Of a stretch of DNA of 11,468 nt, positions 1-4,518 are shown piece after piece; within the stretch, counting starts at the first letter, position 1, and the number at the start of each line of letters is the position of its first letter. The translations under genes and the position numbers were made by a program. Source of the DNA: CAZEXD01 sp964516865 (lineage in GTDB: Bacteria; Patescibacteriota; Minisyncoccia; Minisyncoccales; Staskawiczbacteraceae). Below the pieces are notes generated by a model. It saw only the letters and a list, made by a program, of their open reading frames with translations, was not told the DNA's origin and did no database searches. Location of the stretch: contig CAZEXD010000021.1 in assembly GCA_964516865.1 (NCBI GenBank), positions 1-11,468 of the forward strand. The letters run 5' to 3'.

Positions 1-1778
1 TAACCTTTGGGAGGAATAATTTTTCCATCAAATTGAGTTGAAGACACAAGCGAATTCCAAGAAGTTCCTGTTTTTGTTTTTCTTTGAAGATACCAACCAG
101 TTAAATCAATGGCTTCGGTGTTAGGATTATAAAGCTCAATGAATCTTTCGTTGGTTGGTAAAATCTGAAGTTCGGAAATTAAAATTTTCAGATAAACCGG
201 TCTGGTTCCACCGCCTGTTGAAGTAACAGTGGACGATTGATTCTTTTGTTGGTTATCTTGAGAAACATTTTGTGGGGTTAAAACAATTTCATTTTCCGTT
301 TCTTGCTTTTCTGTTTTTTGTTGATTTTTAGACAAATCCTGTTCTTTATCCTGATTTGGAGATTGAACCAAAGAGGGATTTGACGCTATAAATTGAGGGT
401 TTGTTAAAATTTCAACTATTTGTTCTTCGCTGATTTGGCCGGTGTATTTTTGGGAATTTTGCGCGATAAAAATATCAATCGCTTCTAAAATATCATCCCA
501 AACATCTTGAAGATAATTTTGAGCCGCCGGAGAAAGCGGCTTTGTCTCTGTTGTTTCAAGACCACTGCTGGCGGTATAATCAAAATAAGTAAATGGATTT
601 CCACCTGCTATTAAATAGCGTAAATTCTCTTTTAAAAAATTAGCGAGTTTAACCGCTTCTCCAAAAGGCGAAAGGCTTTTTATTTTGTCCCAAAAGCCAA
701 TTTCAGCCGGTTTTTCAATGACTATTTCTTTATTTTCCGCTTTTTTTACTTGCTCATGAAAATATTTAACCACTTCAACACCAGCCAAAATCGCTGTCGG
801 TGAAAGCCGGTTCCAGTAGGATTGGTGGATTTCTGACAAATCAAGAGTTTTATCATATAAAATATTATTTTTCTCTCCTATCTTTGCTTTTGCTAACAAA
901 ATATTATCTTTACCATATATAAATATGTATTTATCTTTATAAATATAAGCGGACGGAATAGGCAATTTATAGTCGCTATCCACAATTGAATCCTGACTGA
1001 AAAAGTTATTATTTGAATAATTAGCCAAATAAATTAAGCAACTGTCCAGAGAACTGCAAATCGGCTGGTAATTATTTTTTAAAATATTCATTGTGGTTTG
1101 GTCTATACTCCCATTATCTTTTGCCCATTTTTCATATGGCTCGCCCCTGTCAAGTTTAACACCGAGTATTTGTTCAAAAGTTTCCGGCGCCATATCAAAA
1201 TGAGTATCCTGTCTTGTATGAGCCGGCACTGTCATATCTTCAACCAAATGAAGAATATAGCCCAAAGTATAATATGCCTCTTCTTTTTTGCCTTCTAAAT
1301 AATATAAAACCGCTCTGTCAAATGCGCGGTTGCCCTGATAAAGAGAATATTGGCTGTTCTGTAAATCCTGATTATTAGCCCAGTTTACAGCTGATACTGG
1401 CTCTTTGCCGAATGCGAGTATTGCCGCTGTCATTACGGTTGTTTGGGGAATATCGCCCAATCGTTTACCTAACCATCCTAATCCGGTAGTGGGGTCATAA
1501 AAATGGTTTATCCATCTGGGCGGAGTATCCTCGTCAGCGCTTCCTTGTGAAAATAAATCTATTTCTTTCTGGGTTAAATCCGGGTCATAAATATAATTGT
1601 ATAACTCTGCTATTTTTTCCGTTAATTTTGGGTGGGTAATTTTATTATCATATGCTTCTGTTTTTGAATTAAATACAAATCCCGCTGTTAAAAATACAGC
1701 AAATAATACTAAAGCAATTAATATCTTTAGCCAGTTAAATTTGAAGGAAAAATATTTAACTGGGATTACTCTGCTCAT
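1..1778 (-). CDS. Exported zinc phospholipase C/P1-nuclease-like protein with C-terminal lamin-tail domain (partial, runs off left edge)
   Basis: 592 codons are open from the ATG at 1778 to the edge, with no stop. Residues 17-36 form one hydrophobic segment followed by TEA-Y (40-43), so a signal peptide or membrane anchor is likely. Residues about 45-195 carry the metal-ligand pattern of the zinc-dependent phospholipase C/S1-P1 nuclease fold: H49 (in THP), D82/D84 (SADEDTPPRW), H92 (NHFYDP), then H177-x3-D181 and P185-A-H187 in HLVEDMTVPAH. A Q/N/K/S-rich linker covers about 458-525. From about 525 the sequence reads as a lamin-tail domain (FIELYNPN, then DLTGWYLQ), cut at its last strands by the window edge. 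The start overlaps the upstream gene's stop as ATGA, implying translational coupling. Family knowledge suggests an extracellular phosphodiesterase (lipid or nucleic acid); the substrate is not readable. The fold call rests on motifs only. Confidence 0.85.
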   Translation of the reverse strand, partial: MSRVIPVKYFSFKFNWLKILIALVLFAVFLTAGFVFNSKTEAYDNKITHPKLTEKIAELYNYIYDPDLTQKEIDLFSQGSADEDTPPRWINHFYDPTTGLGWLGKRLGDIPQTTVMTAAILAFGKEPVSAVNWANNQDLQNSQYSLYQGNRAFDRAVLYYLEGKKEEAYYTLGYILHLVEDMTVPAHTRQDTHFDMAPETFEQILGVKLDRGEPYEKWAKDNGSIDQTTMNILKNNYQPICSSLDSCLIYLANYSNNNFFSQDSIVDSDYKLPIPSAYIYKDKYIFIYGKDNILLAKAKIGEKNNILYDKTLDLSEIHQSYWNRLSPTAILAGVEVVKYFHEQVKKAENKEIVIEKPAEIGFWDKIKSLSPFGEAVKLANFLKENLRYLIAGGNPFTYFDYTASSGLETTETKPLSPAAQNYLQDVWDDILEAIDIFIAQNSQKYTGQISEEQIVEILTNPQFIASNPSLVQSPNQDKEQDLSKNQQKTEKQETENEIVLTPQNVSQDNQQKNQSSTVTSTGGGTRPVYLKILISELQILPTNERFIELYNPNTEAIDLTGWYLQRKTKTGTSWNSLVSSTQFDGKIIPPKG

Positions 1779-2359
1779 AGGTTTTCTATTTTCCAGATGC
1801 CGTTAACGTTTTTGGTGAAAACTGGAGCATAATCAACATACTCCCCAACCGGTAAAACCGTCTCAATGTAGCCGCCTGCTCCATCTGGCAAATTTACCCT
1901 TTCCTCTTTAGAGCGGTAATAAGTATGCTCTATCATCGCCCTATCTTCCCAATTATTATAGTCGTCTTTTATGGTTTTAAATTCTTCCCATTTGGGCCAA
2001 TCATCAGCATACTCTTTCAGCTTTCCTTCTTTTTTCAAATTATCAAACTGCTCCCGGTACCTCGCCCGCCTATCGGGGTCCAAAACAAAGTATTTCACCG
2101 CTAAATCAACATCTTCATTTTTTAGGGCCTCAACAAACATATTATATGTCTCTTCTGGCGTTTTTCCGCCATAGGTATCTTCCTGAAACATTTTAACAAT
2201 GGCTTTATTAAATTTTTCAAATTCTCTACTCACCCTCCATTTTTCTAACCAGTATTTCCCCCGATATCCCGCTTCCGCTCCCAGATAAAGAACAACAATG
2301 GCCAAAAAAATAACGATTAAAAATATAAAGATTCTTTTAATTACAAGTTTAAATTTCAT
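1775..2359 (-). CDS. Membrane-anchored hypothetical protein, possible NTF2-like soluble domain
   Basis: 194 aa. Basic N-terminus, then a single hydrophobic helix at about residues 8-28, followed by a charged soluble domain, so an N-in anchor with an outside domain is expected. The stretch KTPEETYNMFVEALKNEDVD (66-85) followed by a YF-containing helix resembles the opening of NTF2-like or DUF4878-type lipoprotein and anchored domains, where a helix pair precedes a curved sheet; this is a weak resemblance. A final strand pattern ending in NGIWKIENL also fits that fold. The gene overlaps the phospholipase/nuclease-like gene by ATGA and follows the 49-aa membrane peptide, so the three probably form one transcript. 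The start is supported by a GGAAGGGG ribosome-binding site 10 nt upstream, which is itself base-paired in a hairpin (2370-2407). No catalytic motif was seen; function unknown. Confidence 0.85.
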   Translation of the reverse strand: MKFKLVIKRIFIFLIVIFLAIVVLYLGAEAGYRGKYWLEKWRVSREFEKFNKAIVKMFQEDTYGGKTPEETYNMFVEALKNEDVDLAVKYFVLDPDRRARYREQFDNLKKEGKLKEYADDWPKWEEFKTIKDDYNNWEDRAMIEHTYYRSKEERVNLPDGAGGYIETVLPVGEYVDYAPVFTKNVNGIWKIENL

Positions 2360-2369
2360 ATTTTTTTAT

Positions 2370-2407
2370 CCCCTTCCGGATATTTTCTTAGATATTTCGG
2401 GAAGGGG
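2370..2407 (-). promoter_or_regulatory. Hairpin sequestering the ribosome-binding site of the 194-aa gene
   Basis: On the minus strand CCCCTTCC (2407-2400) pairs perfectly over 8 bp with GGAAGGGG (2377-2370), with partial extra pairing inside the 22-nt loop. The 3' arm is the only Shine-Dalgarno-like sequence for the ATG at 2359. No T-run follows on either strand, so it does not look like an intrinsic terminator. A translational on/off switch is an inference. Confidence 0.55.
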
Positions 2408-2426
2408 TAAAAAGTTTTATTAAAAA

Positions 2427-2576
2427 TTAAAAAGGTAAAAGTATTTGCCAAATACTTCTTTGGTCTGGCGCGCCAAAGAATCCATCTTTAATATCCCAAC
2501 TCATTGTTAGATACCCTATTACAAAACCTAAAATAAATATGCCGAGAAATAAAAAAATAAAAATTTTTTTCTTCAT
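2427..2576 (-). CDS. 49-aa single-pass membrane peptide
   Basis: ATG at 2576, TAA at 2427. It starts MKKKIFIFLFLGIFILGFVI, a basic tip plus a hydrophobic helix to about residue 23, followed by a short soluble tail containing GFFGAPDQRS and ending in LLPF. It is shorter than usual gene-finder cut-offs, but the charge-then-helix design, a clean stop and its position directly ahead of the anchored 194-aa gene support it. The gap to that gene (67 nt) holds the ribosome-site hairpin. Only a weak GGAAA precedes the start. A possible promoter (TTGAAG at about 2687-2692, 17 nt, TTTAAA) lies upstream but is poor. Function unknown; it may be a small partner of the two exported neighbours. Confidence 0.6.
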   Translation of the reverse strand: MKKKIFIFLFLGIFILGFVIGYLTMSWDIKDGFFGAPDQRSIWQILLPF

Positions 2577-2722
2577 TTTCCAATTCTTAAATCTGATATT
2601 TTATTTATTTTATATTTTCAAAAAAATTATTAAACTTTTCTTTGTGAATAATTTTTTGGTTAAGTTTAAACTGATTTAACAAAAAAACTTCAAAAAAAGG
2701 AAAAAAGAGGGGCAAAAAAAAC

Positions 2723-2743
2723 AAAAAAATGGCTTTTAGCCAC
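2723..2743 (-). terminator. Intrinsic terminator of the response-regulator gene
   Basis: Directly behind the stop at 2751, the minus strand reads GTGGCT-AAA-AGCCAT: a 6-bp stem (outermost pair G-U), 3-nt loop, then seven Ts. A second T-rich run follows. Confidence 0.8.
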
Positions 2744-2750
2744 CTATTAT

Positions 2751-3134
2751 TTAGTACTTTAAACTCAATTTTTCTCTGGCTCTTCGGATGACATCGTCTA
2801 TGCTTAAATCAGATTTTACTATGTAGTCAGCAGAGGAATTCGCTTGCATCGCTTTGCTAATATGGCTGGCGTCTCCCACATTGGTTAAGAATATAATGGG
2901 GATCCCGAGGTTTTTTTCCCTCAACCTCTCCGCCATTGATATTCCGTCCAATTTTGGCATCAGAATATCTAAAATTATTAAATCCGGTTTTTCTCTCTCC
3001 GCCACAACCAATCCCTCTTTGCCATCTTTTGCGGTAACCACGGAAAATCCTTCCATCTCAAACTTTTTCTGAAGTAGTATAAGATAATCGATATCATCTT
3101 CAACAATCAAAATTTTCTTAACAACTTCATCCAT
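2751..3134 (-). CDS. Single-domain response regulator (CheY-like receiver)
   Basis: 127 aa, the length of a lone receiver domain, with no output domain. The signatures are complete: acidic pair D13/D14 after KILIVE, phospho-acceptor D56 in LIILDILMP, T84 in the IIFLT strand, and K107 in DYIVKSD with aromatic Y104 as the switch residue. It should therefore be phosphorylated by a histidine kinase, but none lies in the window, so it is an orphan here. It would act by protein-protein contact or as a phosphorelay intermediate; family knowledge cannot choose between these. It is monocistronic as read, with its own promoter (3189-3219) and terminator (2723-2743). The only Shine-Dalgarno candidate is an AAGG about 13 nt before the ATG, which is weak. 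Confidence 0.95.
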   Translation of the reverse strand: MDEVVKKILIVEDDIDYLILLQKKFEMEGFSVVTAKDGKEGLVVAEREKPDLIILDILMPKLDGISMAERLREKNLGIPIIFLTNVGDASHISKAMQANSSADYIVKSDLSIDDVIRRAREKLSLKY

Positions 3135-3188
3135 AATAGTTTTTAGGCCTTATATTAATCGACTTTTATTTATTTGCCTAATTATATT

Positions 3189-3219
3189 ATCATACCACTT
3201 TTTCAAAAAAATGTGTCAA
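3189..3219 (-). promoter_or_regulatory. Promoter of the response-regulator gene
   Basis: Perfect -35 box TTGACA (3219-3214) and TATGAT (3194-3189) as -10 with a long 19-nt spacer. A second AT-rich TATAAT lies further down (3186-3181) but is too far from the -35. The -35 directly abuts the 3221-3247 hairpin. It would give a leader of about 50 nt. Confidence 0.6.
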
Positions 3220-3220
3220 G

Positions 3221-3247
3221 CCCCCAGCTTGCTTTGCAAGATGGGGG
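3221..3247. repeat. Strong inverted repeat next to the response-regulator promoter
   Basis: CCCCCA-G-CTTGC / TTT / GCAAG-A-TGGGGG: 6 bp plus 5 bp around one G-A mismatch, loop of 3. It lies immediately upstream of the -35 box. Minus-strand Ts start only about 8 nt after it and plus-strand flanks are A-rich, so it is a poor terminator. It could be an operator or a back-up terminator for read-through from the zinc-ribbon gene. Confidence 0.5.
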
Positions 3248-3294
3248 GTAAAAAAATAAATAATTAATTTCTTATTCTATTGCGGTAAATAACT

Positions 3295-3353
3295 AAAAAA
3301 GGGAGGACACCATAATGGTTTTTTTTAGCGGTTTTGCGCTTTTGGGTCCCCCC
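3295..3353 (-). terminator. Terminator of the zinc-ribbon gene
   Basis: Minus strand: GGGGGGAC (3353-3346) pairs with GTCCTCCC (3308-3301) through one G-U, extended by CCA/TGG across a bulge. The interior holds a second small stem AGCG/CGCT. Six Ts (3300-3295) follow at once. It begins about 30 nt after the stop at 3385. Confidence 0.75.
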
Positions 3354-3384
3354 AGAAAAAAAGAATCGCCTCTTCTTGTTATTG

Positions 3385-3597
3385 TTAGGGATATTTCCCT
3401 CCCTTCGGAGATTTTTTTGCGTGATCGCAATCGGGACAAATGGAAATTTCCACCTTAACGACAATTCTTTCTCCCGGCGCAAAATTACTTAAACAGCGAG
3501 AAATAGCATCTTCGAGAGCAGAAAACGAATGCCATTCCCCCCCCCTTTTTTTAAGCTTGCCGCATCTCTGACAATAAAGAAGAATTGGCTCGTTCAT
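3385..3597 (-). CDS. 70-aa zinc-ribbon protein
   Basis: The start is set at the ATG at 3597 because an AAGGAG site sits 7 nt before it; a longer frame from an upstream TTG at 3621 would put this site inside the gene. Two CxxC knuckles are present: C9-x2-C12 (YCQRCG) and C54-x2-C57 (CPDCD), about 41 residues apart, which is zinc-ribbon spacing. The middle (residues 24-50) reads as a helix followed by a strand pair ending in VVKVEISICP. A lysine/glycine-rich tail follows. Such small treble-clef or ribbon proteins often bind nucleic acid or ribosomal parts; nothing here shows the partner. The gene stands alone between its own promoter (3684-3712), a leader with a 7-bp hairpin, and a strong terminator (3295-3353). 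Confidence 0.85.
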   Translation of the reverse strand: MNEPILLYCQRCGKLKKRGGEWHSFSALEDAISRCLSNFAPGERIVVKVEISICPDCDHAKKSPKGGKYP

Positions 3598-3636
3598 TCT
3601 TTTTCTCCTTTCTTGACACAAAATACAAAGGGCACC

Positions 3637-3664
3637 GGAGTGTCAGATTCGAACCTTACACTCC
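3637..3664 (-). promoter_or_regulatory. Leader hairpin of the zinc-ribbon mRNA, T-arm-like loop
   Basis: GGAGTGT (3664-3658) pairs perfectly with ACACTCC (3643-3637) around a 14-nt loop holding GGTTCGAATC. It lies in the roughly 80-nt leader between the predicted start of transcription (about 3677) and the AAGGAG. The loop looks like a tRNA T-loop core, but the stem geometry is not that of a tRNA and no other arms are present. It could be a regulatory or protein-binding hairpin. Confidence 0.45.
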
Positions 3665-3683
3665 CAAAGATCCTCTTTTATTT

Positions 3684-3712
3684 ATTTTATTCATTTTTAT
3701 ATCAATCTTCAA
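3684..3712 (-). promoter_or_regulatory. Promoter of the zinc-ribbon gene
   Basis: TTGAAG (3712-3707), 17-nt spacer, TAAAAT (3689-3684). It begins just behind the T-run of the preceding operon's terminator, consistent with a new transcription unit. Confidence 0.6.
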
Positions 3713-3719
3713 GGCAAAC

Positions 3720-3747
3720 AAAAAACAACTCTCGTTATCAGAGTCAT
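3720..3747 (-). terminator. Terminator of the clpB operon
   Basis: Minus strand ACTCT (3744-3740) pairs with AGAGT (3732-3728), extended outward by G-U, U-G and A-U pairs to 8 bp. The loop is 7 nt and six Ts follow (3725-3720; the outermost pair uses the first T). It sits 23 bp behind the stop of the pseudo-HtrA gene. Confidence 0.7.
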
Positions 3748-3769
3748 TAGAAATGAGAAAATTGAAAAA

Positions 3770-4501
3770 TTAAAATCCCGTGAAGTTTTTTATCTCGGTT
3801 ATGGGTATAACCGAAACCCTTCCCTTTGAATCAATCATGCTCAAACCAACCAAAAATCCTTCAATATTAAACAGGGGGCTGCCTTGCAAATAATTTTCTT
3901 CCGTCATATTTGTTGTTATCTTTTTTTCATTAAAATTTTTTATTATCCCCTCGTTAACTGTCATTTCTAAAGAGGAAGGAATTATTCCAACCAAAAATAT
4001 TCTTTCTCCTTTTTTAATTTTTTCGAAATTAGAAAATCCGCTGGTTTTTAAACCTGTTTTAGAAACCTTTAACAGGGCTAAATTATTTTCTGGGTCACGT
4101 TTCAAAACTTGCGGACTTATTTCTTCTCCTTCTAAAAAAACAGAATAGTTTCCCCCAACCGGCACCAAATCATTTAAAACAACAATTAAGCCGTCAGAAG
4201 TGATAATAATGCCGGAACCCCAAAGATTCTTTTTAGCGGTTTTCGCTTGAATTGCCACAATTGTTTTTTCAACTTTTTCAATAGCGGTTTGAAGGGCAAT
4301 ATTTTCATTTACAATAATTTCTTCTTTGGGATTAATCACTATTTTTCCATCTTTAAAATTTTTGATGAATTCCAAATCGGCAAAATAGGGGCTTTGCAAC
4401 ATATAAGGAAAAACAAATAAATGAAAAAGAAAACTTCCTAAAACGCCTAAAACAATAGCCATCAAACAAATCAAAATAATATTTTTTTTGTCTTTAAGCA
4501 T
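3770..4501 (-). CDS. Membrane-anchored HtrA-fold protein lacking all three catalytic residues (pseudo-protease)
   Basis: 243 aa. One N-terminal hydrophobic helix (about 7-32), then a trypsin-like domain from about 70 to the end and no PDZ domain. The fold landmarks align with the intact HtrA encoded at 8184-9482: GSGIIITSDG (95-104) with GTGFIVSEDG, DPENNLALLKV (136-146) with DPVQDLAVLKI, and QGSPLFNIEG (206-215) with NSGGPLLN. In this alignment the catalytic His falls on D111, the Asp on N140 and the Ser on Q206, so peptide-bond cleavage is not expected. The frame is otherwise intact, so this is a maintained non-enzymatic protein, not a decayed gene. It follows clpB by 17 bp and should share its CIRCE-controlled transcript. 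A role as adaptor, substrate sensor or regulator of HtrA or ClpB is inference. No Shine-Dalgarno is visible. Confidence 0.85.
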   Translation of the reverse strand: MLKDKKNIILICLMAIVLGVLGSFLFHLFVFPYMLQSPYFADLEFIKNFKDGKIVINPKEEIIVNENIALQTAIEKVEKTIVAIQAKTAKKNLWGSGIIITSDGLIVVLNDLVPVGGNYSVFLEGEEISPQVLKRDPENNLALLKVSKTGLKTSGFSNFEKIKKGERIFLVGIIPSSLEMTVNEGIIKNFNEKKITTNMTEENYLQGSPLFNIEGFLVGLSMIDSKGRVSVIPITEIKNFTGF

Positions 4502-4518
4502 TGATTTAGGATTCTTTT

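Noticed and set aside
1098..1806. Plus-strand frames at 1098-1298 and 1597-1806
   Set aside because: They are antisense to the long minus-strand exported-enzyme frame, which has a continuous reading frame and recognisable motifs.
3640..3720. tRNA gene before the zinc-ribbon gene
   Set aside because: Only one hairpin with a 14-nt loop is present; no D arm, anticodon arm or acceptor stem can be drawn, and a promoter occupies the upstream part.
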